From contig NZ_JACHJB010000003.1 of the NCBI RefSeq assembly GCF_014207745.1, positions 930,001-994,000 on the forward strand: DNA of 64,000 bases. The letters are read 5' to 3'. The stretch is from Nonomuraea muscovyensis. Its GTDB lineage: Bacteria; Actinomycetota; Actinomycetes; Streptosporangiales; Streptosporangiaceae. Position numbers and translations under genes: made by a program. The first letter of the stretch is position 1; each line of letters begins with the position of its first letter. Below, piece by piece: positions 26,160 through 33,679 of this stretch. The notes beneath the pieces were generated by a model. It searched no databases and was not told the DNA's origin. It saw only the letters and a program-made list of their open reading frames with translations.

Positions 26160-26201
26160 ACACAGCCCACCCACGACACAGCCCACCCACGACACGACCC
26201 A
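26160..26201. repeat. 16-bp tandem repeat, 2.6 copies
   Basis: ACACAGCCCACCCACG is present twice in exact tandem (26160-26175 and 26176-26191), followed by a partial copy. It directly follows the 17-bp minisatellite and shares its GACAC core, so both may come from the same slippage process. Confidence 0.75.
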
Positions 26202-26274
26202 TGCGTGTGGCAGGACCCGGCGTCAGGGGCGGGCTGCCTCGGGAGCGGTCGGCCTCAGGAGGAGGCCGGTCGGC

Positions 26275-27288
26275 TCATTCGCCGGAGGCGCGGGTGAGGG
26301 CGCCGTCGTGGGCGACGACCCGGGCGGCGGCCGGGGCCGAGGAGGGCGGGACCGCCGTCGCGTACTGGTGGGTCTCGGAGAGCCGGAGCGTGCGGCGCAG
26401 CACCGGCTCCCCGATGGCCCAGCGGGCCGACTCGGGCACCGGGATGAAGTCCTTCTCCGCCGTGCGCGTCGTGGTGGTCGTGGTCCGCGTCAGGGAGTAC
26501 TGGATCAGCGCCCCGCCGTCGGAGGTGCGCAGCGCGTAGACCGGGTGGTCGTTGCCGCTGAAGATCGAGTCGTAGCTGAACCCGGCGATCTTGGCTTCGT
26601 CGCGCTCCGCCGCGATCTCCTGGGCGATGTCGGTCGTGTGGGGGCCCGGAGCGATGAGGCCGGCCGCCACGCCGCCCGCGCCCGCCTCCGCCACCGTGGC
26701 GTGCAGCGGCCCCATGTAGTGGGGGCTGATGGTGACGCTCTCGTCCTGGGAGCCCAGCGCCGTCGCGTAGCCGTCGGCGTCGAGCGCGATCGCCGGCGCC
26801 CGCTGCCCGTCCAGCAGCCGTGTCGCCGAACCGAGCCGCCAGTCGGCGGCCTTGGCGAACGTCAGCAGCGTCAGCTCGCCGTCACGGGTCACCAGCACGC
26901 TGAACCACGGGGCCCGCTCCCCGGCCGGGAAGCGCGGCACGTAGAAGGTGGGCCGCCCCCACGTGTAGCGGGGCGGGCGGTTGCCGGTGGACTCGAAGGC
27001 GGCCGTGGTCAGCAACGCCTCGGAGTCGCGGGTGATCTCCAGCGACAGCCGCAGGTCGCCGCCCGCGCGCAGCAGGTCGTCGGTGGCGACGAACTCGGCG
27101 AACACCTCGGCCGCGTCGTCCGGCGTGACGGCGTGCGGCGCCGGCGCGGGGGTGGGCGAGAGGCTCTCGGCGGCGGCCGCCCGGCTGGGGGCGGGCGACG
27201 CGGAGCCCGAGCAGGCGGCGAGCCCGGCCGTCCCGGTCAGCAGGGTGACGGCGAGCGCCAGAGCCTTGAGCCGACCAGATGTGCGCAC
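26275..27288 (-). CDS. Lipoprotein of unknown function
   Basis: The 337-residue protein has a signal with lipobox TAGLAACSG (Cys about residue 26), an Ala/Ser/Pro linker to about 50, and a mixed alpha/beta extracellular region without a motif I recognise. Visible stretches include DDAAEVFAEFVATDDLLRAGG and FSVLVTRDGELTLLTFAKA. A run of six Thr (TRTTTTTTRTAEK) lies near residue 275. It may belong to a family of actinobacterial lipoproteins with two NTF2-like halves, but I cannot confirm it. GTG 27288 is the start; prfB is divergent, 47 bp away. Confidence 0.8.
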   Translation of the reverse strand: MRTSGRLKALALAVTLLTGTAGLAACSGSASPAPSRAAAAESLSPTPAPAPHAVTPDDAAEVFAEFVATDDLLRAGGDLRLSLEITRDSEALLTTAAFESTGNRPPRYTWGRPTFYVPRFPAGERAPWFSVLVTRDGELTLLTFAKAADWRLGSATRLLDGQRAPAIALDADGYATALGSQDESVTISPHYMGPLHATVAEAGAGGVAAGLIAPGPHTTDIAQEIAAERDEAKIAGFSYDSIFSGNDHPVYALRTSDGGALIQYSLTRTTTTTTRTAEKDFIPVPESARWAIGEPVLRRTLRLSETHQYATAVPPSSAPAAARVVAHDGALTRASGE

Positions 27289-27335
27289 CTCGCCATGTTA
27301 TTCGGGCGCGCGAGGGTCGCGTACCCTTGGGAGAC

Positions 27336-28451
27336 GTGGCAGTCATCGATCCCGCAGAAGAGATCAACGAGCTCGCGGGCACGCTCCGGAGCATCCAGGA
27401 CGTGCTCGACCTCGACGCTATGCGCAAGCAGATCGAGGAGCTGGAGCAGCAGGTTGCCGCCCCGGACCTGTGGGACGACCCTGACCAGGCCCAGAAGGTC
27501 ACCAGCCGGCTCTCTCACCTCCAGGGCGAGCTCAACCGGGTCGAGGGCCTGGTCCGCCGGCTCGACGACCTGTCGGTCCTCTACGAGCTGGCGGCCGAGG
27601 AGGCCGACGACGACACGCGGGCCGAGGCCGACAAGGAGCTGTCGTCGCTGCGGTCCGACATCGGCGCGCTTGAGGTCCGCACGCTGCTGTCGGGCGAGTA
27701 CGACGCGCGCGAGGCGCTGGTGACGATCAACTCGCAGGCCGGTGGCGTCGACGCCGCCGACTGGGCCGAGATGCTGCTGCGGATGTACCTCCGCTGGGCT
27801 GAGCGCAAGGGCTACCCGACCGAGGTCTACGAGACCTCCTACGCCGAGGAGGCCGGCATCAAGTCGGCCACGTTCGCGGTCAAGTCCCCCTACGCCTACG
27901 GCACGCTGCGCGGCGAGCACGGCACCCACCGCCTCGTGCGCATCAGCCCGTTCGACAACCAGGGCCGCCGCCAGACGTCCTTCGCCGGCGTCGACGTCGT
28001 CCCGGTGGTGGAGCAGACCGACCACATCGACATCAACGAGGACGAGATCCGCGTCGACGTCTACCGGTCCTCCGGCCCCGGCGGCCAGGGCGTCAACACC
28101 ACCGACTCGGCCGTGCGCATCACCCACCTGCCGACCAACATCGTGGTCTCCTGCCAGAACGAGCGCTCCCAGCTCCAGAACCGCGCGACCGCCATGGCCG
28201 TGCTCCAGGCCAAGCTGCTGGAGCGCACACGCCAGGAGGAGGCGGAGAAGATGTCGGAGCTGCGCGGCGCCACGACGACGTCATGGGGCACGCAGATCCG
28301 CAACTACGTGCTGCACCCCTACCAGATCGTCAAGGACCTGCGCACGAGCACGGAGGCGGGCAACCCGACGGCCGTCCTCGACGGCGACCTCGACGGCTTC
28401 ATCGAGGCCGAGATCCGCTGGATGCGCCGCCAGGAGTCAGAGACCGCTTAG
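27336..28451 (+). CDS. prfB: Peptide chain release factor 2
   Basis: The 371-residue protein has the RF2 anticodon-like tripeptide SPF in RISPFDNQG and the GGQ motif in PGGQGVNTTDSAV (about residue 250). It recognises UGA and UAA and triggers peptide release on the ribosome. The start is GTG 27336 with GGGAG just upstream. The early coding region has no in-frame UGA, so the programmed +1 frameshift known from E. coli prfB is absent. The 3' end overlaps a convergent small gene by 15 bp. It sits in a block with smpB and ssrA, also translation-termination factors. Confidence 0.96.
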   Translation: MAVIDPAEEINELAGTLRSIQDVLDLDAMRKQIEELEQQVAAPDLWDDPDQAQKVTSRLSHLQGELNRVEGLVRRLDDLSVLYELAAEEADDDTRAEADKELSSLRSDIGALEVRTLLSGEYDAREALVTINSQAGGVDAADWAEMLLRMYLRWAERKGYPTEVYETSYAEEAGIKSATFAVKSPYAYGTLRGEHGTHRLVRISPFDNQGRRQTSFAGVDVVPVVEQTDHIDINEDEIRVDVYRSSGPGGQGVNTTDSAVRITHLPTNIVVSCQNERSQLQNRATAMAVLQAKLLERTRQEEAEKMSELRGATTTSWGTQIRNYVLHPYQIVKDLRTSTEAGNPTAVLDGDLDGFIEAEIRWMRRQESETA

Positions 28452-28628
28452 GTGCTTGACCGCCAGGGTCACGAAGAGCAGGACGACCAGCAGGAGGACG
28501 ACGAGAGCGGGTGACAGCCCGGCGAAGCCGTGGTTGTGCATCCGCTCGCGATTGGCGCGGCAGAGGGCGCAGCGACCCTCGATGACCGGGTGGGCGCACT
28601 GCGCGCATACGAGGTGTTGGCAACTCAT
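28437..28628 (-). CDS. Small zinc-ribbon membrane protein
   Basis: The 63-residue product has two CxxC-type pairs, CQHLVCAQC and CALC, that can form a zinc ribbon in residues 3-23, then a C-terminal transmembrane helix (about 40-58, LSPALVVLLLVVLLFVTLAV). The zinc knuckle would face the cytoplasm. Function unknown. Its 3' end overlaps prfB by 15 bp on the opposite strand. A TAGACT -10 box sits 10 nt upstream of the ATG, with GGGGG between them, so the leader is very short. Conservation next to prfB is my recollection, not checked. Confidence 0.75.
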   Translation of the reverse strand: MSCQHLVCAQCAHPVIEGRCALCRANRERMHNHGFAGLSPALVVLLLVVLLFVTLAVKHLSGL

Positions 28629-28637
28629 GTCAGCCCC

Positions 28638-28813
28638 CAGTCTAGCCGCACAATCGTTTTGTTTCCGTTATGGACGTTCCATGCCAGTCTTCCCCCTAGA
28701 CTGTCCTCTGGCCAATCGGAACGTCGATCATCGGTAAAGAAAGACGTCCCCGATAGGTGAGCGGCGGGAAGTGGGCATGTGCCACCCTCGCTTCCGTCCT
28801 GACCCCTAGACTG
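28638..28813. promoter_or_regulatory. Repeated CTAGACTG elements between divergent promoters
   Basis: The octamer CTAGACTG occurs at 28696-28703 and 28806-28813 on the plus strand and as CAGTCTAG at 28638-28645. A fourth half site CAGTCT (28685-28690) forms a 6-bp inverted repeat with AGACTG (28698-28703) over a 7-nt gap. Each copy contains TAGACT, a good TAnnnT -10 box, and two of them lie just before gene starts (the zinc-ribbon gene and ftsE). They may be promoters, a regulator's operator, or both. Confidence 0.55.
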
Positions 28814-28831
28814 GCATGCCGTGATGCTCTC

Positions 28832-29521
28832 GTGATCCATTTCGATAATGTCACCAAGGTCTACGCGAACCAGAACCGGCCCGCGCTCGACCACGTCTCG
28901 GTGGACGTGGACAAGGGCGAGTTCGTGTTCCTCGTCGGTCCGTCAGGATCCGGCAAGTCCACGTTCCTCCGCCTCGTCCTGAAGGAGGAGCGGCCCAACT
29001 CCGGTGCGATCCACGTCGCCGGCAAGGACCTGGGCCGCCTGTCCAACTTCAAGGTGCCGCACCTGCGCCGCCGCATCGGCTGCGTGTTCCAGGACTTCCG
29101 GCTCCTGCCGAACAAGAACGTCTACGAGAACGTGGCGTTCGCCCTCGAGGTCATCGGCAAGCCCCGGCGCTTCATCCGTAAGGTGGTGCCCGAGGTGATC
29201 GAGCTGGTCGGCCTGGAGGGCAAGGCGCACCGCATGCCCGACGAGCTGTCCGGCGGCGAGCAACAGCGCGTCGCCATGGCCCGCGCCTTCGTCAACCGGC
29301 CTATGATCCTGCTGGCCGACGAGCCCACGGGCAACATCGACCCCGCGACGAGCATCGGCATCATGAAGGTGCTCGACCGGATCAACAGGACCGGCACCAC
29401 CGTCGTCATGGCCACGCACGACGCGGCCATCGTCGACTCCATGCGCAAACGTGTCGTGGAGCTGGAGGACGGCAAGATCGTCCGCGACCAGTCGCGTGGC
29501 GTGTACGGCCAGGCGTACTGA
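28832..29521 (+). CDS. ftsE: Cell division ATP-binding protein FtsE
   Basis: The 229-residue ABC ATPase has Walker A GPSGSGKST (about 36-44), Q-loop in CVFQDFRLLP, signature LSGGEQQRVAMARA and Walker B ILLADEP. The QDFRLLPNKNVYENVAFALEV stretch is typical of FtsE. With FtsX it forms a membrane complex that controls peptidoglycan hydrolases during division. The start is GTG 28832; no Shine-Dalgarno is seen and a TAGACT -10 box is 19 nt upstream, so the leader is very short. FtsX starts 20 bp downstream. Confidence 0.96.
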   Translation: MIHFDNVTKVYANQNRPALDHVSVDVDKGEFVFLVGPSGSGKSTFLRLVLKEERPNSGAIHVAGKDLGRLSNFKVPHLRRRIGCVFQDFRLLPNKNVYENVAFALEVIGKPRRFIRKVVPEVIELVGLEGKAHRMPDELSGGEQQRVAMARAFVNRPMILLADEPTGNIDPATSIGIMKVLDRINRTGTTVVMATHDAAIVDSMRKRVVELEDGKIVRDQSRGVYGQAY

Positions 29522-29541
29522 CAGGGAGCAGCAGGCAAACC

Positions 29542-30447
29542 ATGCGGGCCAATTTCATCTTCTCCGAGGTCTGGATCGGCCTCCGCCGCAACCTGACCAT
29601 GACCCTCGCGGTGGTCCTCACCGTGGCGGTCGGCATGGCGATGCTGGGCGTCGGCCTGCTGATCAACGCCCAGGTCTCCATGATGAAGGACTTCTGGTAC
29701 GACAAGGTCGAGGTCTCGGTCTTCCTGTGCCACAAGAACACCGCCATCCCGAAGTGCGGCGGCAAGGGCGTCAGCGACGCGCAGCTGACGGCTCTCAAGG
29801 GCAAGTTGCAGGCCATTCCGGGGGTCGCGGAGGTCATCTACGAGGACCAGCCCACGGCCTACAAGAACTTCCGGGCGACGCTGGCCGACGACGACGTGCT
29901 GTCGCAGACGGCCAAGGTCGAGGACATGCCGACGTCCTTCCGGCTCAAGCTGGCCGATCCCGACAGCAACTACCAGCCGATCGTGGAGGCCGCGAGGGCG
30001 CAGGCGGGTGTCGCGTCGGTGAAGGACCAGCGTGAGATCGTCGGCTCGCTCTTCGACATGCTGGACAAGCTGCGGTCGGCCGCGCTGATCGTGGCGGGCA
30101 CCCTGGTGGTCGCCGCGGCCCTGCTCATCGGCAACACGGTGCGCCTGTCGGCCTTCAACCGGCGCCGCGAGACCGGCATCATGCGCCTGGTGGGCGCCTC
30201 CAACATCTACATCCAGCTCCCGTTCGTGATGGAGGGCGTGATCGCCGGCCTGATCGGCGGCGTGGTGGCCGCCGTCATGCTGATCCTGTCGAAGGTCTTC
30301 CTCTTCGACGGGCTGGCGGGCTACCTTGCCAACAAGACGCTCGGCTGGGACTCGGTGGCGGAGTCGATCACCTATACGATGGCCATTGGCGTGCTGATCT
30401 GTGTGCTCGCGTCGTTCATCACGCTTCGCCGCTACCTCAGGGTCTGA
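29542..30447 (+). CDS. ftsX: Cell division protein FtsX
   Basis: The 301-residue protein has the four-helix FtsX layout: a helix at about 20-42, a large extracytoplasmic domain (about 45-170) with a Cys pair in FLCHKNTAIPKCGG, and three C-terminal helices. The cytoplasmic FNRRRETGIMRLVGASNIYIQLPFVMEG segment contacts FtsE in this family. The external domain activates peptidoglycan amidases or NlpC/P60 hydrolases. ATG 29542 has AGGGAG upstream and is 20 bp after ftsE. Confidence 0.96.
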   Translation: MRANFIFSEVWIGLRRNLTMTLAVVLTVAVGMAMLGVGLLINAQVSMMKDFWYDKVEVSVFLCHKNTAIPKCGGKGVSDAQLTALKGKLQAIPGVAEVIYEDQPTAYKNFRATLADDDVLSQTAKVEDMPTSFRLKLADPDSNYQPIVEAARAQAGVASVKDQREIVGSLFDMLDKLRSAALIVAGTLVVAAALLIGNTVRLSAFNRRRETGIMRLVGASNIYIQLPFVMEGVIAGLIGGVVAAVMLILSKVFLFDGLAGYLANKTLGWDSVAESITYTMAIGVLICVLASFITLRRYLRV

Positions 30448-30469
30448 GGAACGCCGGTAAGGTCGAGGC

Positions 30470-30937
30470 ATGCCACGTGAGACGGGGCGGAAAGTCATCG
30501 CCCAGAACAAGCGTGCTCGGCACGACTACCACGTCGAGGACACCTTCGAGGCCGGCCTGGTGCTGCAGGGCACCGAGGTCAAGTCCCTGCGGGAGGGGCG
30601 CGCCTCGCTCGCCGACGGCTACGCCACGATCGACGGTGGCGAAGCGTGGCTGTTCAACGTGCACATCCCCGAATACACCCAGGGGACGTGGACCAACCAC
30701 GCCGCCCGCCGCAAGCGCAAGCTGCTGCTGCACCGCAAGGAGATCGACAAGCTCGCCGCCAAGACCAAGGAGGGCGGGCTGACGATCGTGCCGTTGCAGC
30801 TCTACTTCAAGGACGGCCGGGCCAAGGTCGAGATCGCCGTCGCCCGGGGCAAGAAGGACTGGGACAAGCGCCAGTCGCTGGCGGAGCAGCAGGCCAAACG
30901 GGAGATGGCCCGGGTGCTGCGGCACCGCAGCCGATGA
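30470..30937 (+). CDS. smpB: SsrA-binding protein SmpB
   Basis: The 155-residue protein shows the SmpB core: VIAQNKRARHDYHVEDTFEAGLVLQGTEVKSLREG (in part), NVHIPEYTQG, and the basic C-terminal tail KKDWDKRQ plus AKREMARVL. It binds tmRNA and delivers it to stalled ribosomes. It lies 22 bp after ftsX and its stop codon overlaps the start of a PBP homologue (ATGA). Its RNA partner ssrA is encoded 2.2 kb downstream on the same strand. Confidence 0.96.
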   Translation: MPRETGRKVIAQNKRARHDYHVEDTFEAGLVLQGTEVKSLREGRASLADGYATIDGGEAWLFNVHIPEYTQGTWTNHAARRKRKLLLHRKEIDKLAAKTKEGGLTIVPLQLYFKDGRAKVEIAVARGKKDWDKRQSLAEQQAKREMARVLRHRSR

Positions 30938-32802
30938 GCCGCCTGCGCCGCACCCTGACCGCCACGATGACGCTGGCGGTCGCGTGCACGACGCTGACCG
31001 GGTGCTTCGACGAGTCCTCGCCGCACGACGCCGTCCGCGACTTCCTCGTGGGCTGGCAGTCGGGCGACTACCCGACGGCCGCCGCCCGCACCGACGGTGA
31101 CCAGGCGGCCGTGCGCAAGGCGCTGTCCGACGTCAAGCTGCAGCTCGACGCCGCCTCGTTCCGCTTCCGGATCAAGAGCATCGCCCTGGACGGCGACGTC
31201 TCGCGGGCCGAGTTCAGCGCCGAGGTCGACCTGGGGGAGAACAACCCGCTCTGGGTGTACGACGGGACGCTGCCGCTGCACCTGGTCGACGGGCTGTGGA
31301 AGGTGCGCTGGTCGCCGTCCGTGCTGCACCCGCAGCTCAAGGACGGCCAGCGGTTCGCGGTGGACCTCGACCCCAACCCCCGCCAGCCGGTGGTCGACCG
31401 CTCCGGGGAGCCGTTGCAGAGCGACCAGGTGCTCTACGTCGCGGGGGTCGTCCCGTCCCAGCTGGGCGCGCAGGCGGAGGAGGTCGTCAAGCGGCTGTCG
31501 ACGGTCACCGGGTTCGCCCACGACCGGCTGTTGAGCCGCATCATGTCGTCGCCGCCGGGCGAGTTCGTGCCGCTGGCCACGTTCGGCCGCCAGCGCTACC
31601 TGCTGACGAAGCCGAAGCTCGACGCGATCCCGCAGATCTCCATCCAGGAGCAGCCGCAGCCCTTCGCGCCCGAGGCGCCCAAGGACCTCGTCGGCAGGGT
31701 CAGTGCGCTCACCCCGGAGACCGAGCAGAAGCTCGGCGGCCCGCAGCGGGCCGGCGACTCGGTCGGGCAGAGCGGTCTGCAGCGGGCCTACCAGGACTAC
31801 CTGACCGGCTCCACGCAGACCAGGGTGGTCATCCTCGACCAGTCCGGCAGGGAGGTGGCGCGGCTGAAGGAGTGGCCGGGCCGCAAGAACCAGTCGGTCA
31901 AGACCACGATCGACCGGGCGGTCCAGGCGGCTGCGGAGACCGCGCTGACCGGCACGGCGACGAGCGCCCTCGTCGCCGTCGACAAGACGACGGGCGAGAT
32001 CCGCGCGGTCGCCACCAAGGGCCTCAACCAGGAGAAGGACGCGCTGGCCGGCAAGTTCCCGGCCGGCACCGCCTTCTCCATCGTGGCGGCCGACGCGCTG
32101 GTCAAGGCGGGGGTCCGCACCGATCTGAGGCTGTCGTGCCCGGCCGAGCGCACGGTGGGCGGCGCGAGGTTCGTGGAGGCCGGCCAGGTGGCGGGTCAGG
32201 TGGGCGGGGTGTCTCCGACGTTCAAGGACAACTTCGCCAAGGGCTGCGTGACCGCGCTGGCCTCGCTCGCCCGCCGCGTCGACGCGGCGGCGCTGGAGCG
32301 CAGCGCCAAGCAGTTCGGCATCGGCCAGCCGTGGCGGCTGCCGCTGCGCTCCTCCAGCGGCTCGCTGCCCGAGCTGCGCAGCGACGCCGACAAGGCCAGG
32401 GCGATCGCCGGCCAGAACGTCCAGGTCAGCCCGCTGGCCATGGCGCTGGTCGCGGCGGCCGCCGGCTCGGGCACCTGGCGCCCGCCCGTGCTGGTCACCA
32501 ACCCCACGAGCCCCGGGCCGACGACCGAGACCGTCGCCGCCCCGGCGGTGCAGCCGGTGCCCGTCGACCCGGCGGTCCGCACGGCGCTGACCGCGATGAT
32601 GCGCGCCGGCGCCACCGGCACCCCCGCCCAGGCGGGCCGTGGCCGCGTGTACGGGGTGATCGCGCCGGCCGGCGACGAGGGCAGCAGGCAACGGTGGTTC
32701 GTCGGCTGGCAGGGTGACCTGGCGGTCGCCGTGCTGGCCCGTAGCTACGACCCGGCGGCGGTCGCGGGGAGTTTCTTCTCGGCCGTGCGCTCCGGCTCGT
32801 GA
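30934..32802 (+). CDS. Lipoprotein PBP homologue lacking all transpeptidase motifs (pseudoenzyme)
   Basis: The 622-residue protein has a lipobox (TTLTGCF), an NTF2-like MecA-N domain (about 25-140), a dimerisation-like middle and a transpeptidase-fold C-terminal domain. Compared with the active PBP at 4937-6502, the active-site serine motif PPGSTFK is PAGTAFS here (Thr379, Ser382), SCN is GCV, and GKTGTAE is replaced near GRVYG. All three catalytic signatures are lost while the fold and flanking sequence remain. It is likely a structural or regulatory partner in wall synthesis. It is translationally coupled to smpB. There is no frameshift or internal stop, so it is maintained as a full-length protein. 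Confidence 0.85.
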   Translation: MSRLRRTLTATMTLAVACTTLTGCFDESSPHDAVRDFLVGWQSGDYPTAAARTDGDQAAVRKALSDVKLQLDAASFRFRIKSIALDGDVSRAEFSAEVDLGENNPLWVYDGTLPLHLVDGLWKVRWSPSVLHPQLKDGQRFAVDLDPNPRQPVVDRSGEPLQSDQVLYVAGVVPSQLGAQAEEVVKRLSTVTGFAHDRLLSRIMSSPPGEFVPLATFGRQRYLLTKPKLDAIPQISIQEQPQPFAPEAPKDLVGRVSALTPETEQKLGGPQRAGDSVGQSGLQRAYQDYLTGSTQTRVVILDQSGREVARLKEWPGRKNQSVKTTIDRAVQAAAETALTGTATSALVAVDKTTGEIRAVATKGLNQEKDALAGKFPAGTAFSIVAADALVKAGVRTDLRLSCPAERTVGGARFVEAGQVAGQVGGVSPTFKDNFAKGCVTALASLARRVDAAALERSAKQFGIGQPWRLPLRSSSGSLPELRSDADKARAIAGQNVQVSPLAMALVAAAAGSGTWRPPVLVTNPTSPGPTTETVAAPAVQPVPVDPAVRTALTAMMRAGATGTPAQAGRGRVYGVIAPAGDEGSRQRWFVGWQGDLAVAVLARSYDPAAVAGSFFSAVRSGS

Positions 32803-32888
32803 AGGGCGCACCGAGCCCGTTCTGACACAGCGTGAAATATTCGTGACACCGAGCAACCATCCGGACCTCCGGGGGCGTCTTACTGAGT

Positions 32889-33066
32889 GACCGGGTCCGC
32901 TCGGGGGGTTGCGGCCCCGGTCGCCGCGATGAGACCAGGACTTCATCTCGGGGGAAGTCCTGCCGTCGGACCGGCTCGACCCTGCCGGTCGGCCCCCGGG
33001 GACGTGTGCGAACAGCCGCGTTCCCGGGGGTTTCGTCATGGGGGAATCTGGTTGGCGCCGCAGGCG
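32889..33066 (+). ncRNA. Candidate structured RNA or leader (hairpin-rich), unassigned
   Basis: The 321-bp interval 32803-33123 between the PBP homologue and ssrA holds four successive inverted repeats: 32889-32895 with 32916-32922; 32936-32944 with 32954-32962 (perfect 9 bp, CAGGACTTC); 32969-32975 with 32984-32990 (perfect 7 bp); and 32993-33002 with 33021-33030 (one mismatch). A purine-rich GGGGGAATCTGG and TTATAAG follow. No gene was seen. I could not assign it to a known RNA family; it may be an sRNA, a leader or an ssrA promoter region. Confidence 0.4.
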
Positions 33067-33123
33067 TTATAAGCTGTACAGTCTTGTTGCTCGGCTCTTC
33101 GGGGTCGTGTTGACAACTGCACA

Positions 33124-33507
33124 GGGGGTGACTGGTTTCGACTTTGACCTTGCAAGTCAGGTGAAGCGGGCCGAGGACTGCGGACATAACCTCGTTAATC
33201 CTGTGACCGCGAACAATAAGTGCCAATAAGAAGCACTCTGAGGTAAGCCAGGGTTCCCTGGCTCTCGCTGCCTAAGTAGCGAAGCCTCTGTCAGCCCGAG
33301 AGCGCCTTCGGCTCGGTGTCTGGCATCGTTAGAAGGCTCAACCGATCGACCCGGCCACGGGGATGATCGGGAAACCAAACAGTGGCTGAGCCCGTCGGCG
33401 ACTCGCCTGCGTGATCGCCGGGGCTGAGAAAAGCACAGCAGGCTGCGCCCGGAGAAGCCCTGTCTTGGGGTTGAAGGACGCGGGTTCGATTCCCGCCACC
33501 TCCACCC
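33124..33507 (+). ncRNA. ssrA: Transfer-messenger RNA (tmRNA)
   Basis: The 5' end GGGGGTGACTGGTTTCGAC pairs with CACCTCC at 33497-33503 to form the tRNA-like acceptor stem, and GGTTCGATTCCC is the T arm. The tag reading frame runs from GCC at 33222 to TAA at 33273-33275 and encodes ANKKHSEVSQGSLALAA, ending in the LALAA degradation signal. Bases after the acceptor stem read ACCCA, so the final CCA does not seem to be encoded exactly. tmRNA with SmpB rescues stalled ribosomes. The ends are estimated to within a few bases. Confidence 0.94.
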
Positions 33508-33573
33508 ACGTGGCGTTACTCGAACACGGCTCTGCCAGAGCGGTGGCGAGAAGCGCTGAGGTGCCAGTAGCAG

Positions 33574-33603
33574 CGGCGGTGTCCATCAGGACACCGCCGT
33601 TTT
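33574..33603 (+). terminator. Intrinsic terminator downstream of ssrA
   Basis: CGGCGGTGTCC (33574-33584), loop ATCA, and GGACACCGCCG (33589-33599) form a perfect 11-bp stem followed by TTTT. It is a textbook intrinsic terminator about 70 bp beyond the tmRNA 3' end. Confidence 0.85.
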
Positions 33604-33679
33604 CGCGTGTTCGGGCCCTGTGGACGTGCAGCGGTGGTGCCATGGGACCGGTCAGCATACCTCCACCTCGCCCTGCGCC

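Noticed and set aside
25988..26201. CRISPR array
   Set aside because: The repeats are contiguous with no unique spacers, the unit is only 16-17 bp, and no cas genes are present.
21001..26202. A 1,733-residue frame antisense to glutamate dehydrogenase
   Set aside because: It mirrors the third codon positions of a high-GC gene on the other strand, has no ribosome site or recognisable domain, and overlaps it completely.
27336..27480. Programmed +1 frameshift in prfB
   Set aside because: No in-frame UGA or slippery CUU-UGA site exists in the N-terminal coding region; the frame is continuous.
32889..33066. Cyclic-di-AMP (ydaO-type) riboswitch
   Set aside because: The GGGGGAATC and CGCAGGCG pieces are superficially similar, but the order of conserved motifs does not fit and the downstream gene is tmRNA, not a wall hydrolase.
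33527..33545. A tRNA gene after ssrA
   Set aside because: Only a short GCTCT/AGAGC hairpin is visible; no acceptor stem, anticodon or T arm follow.
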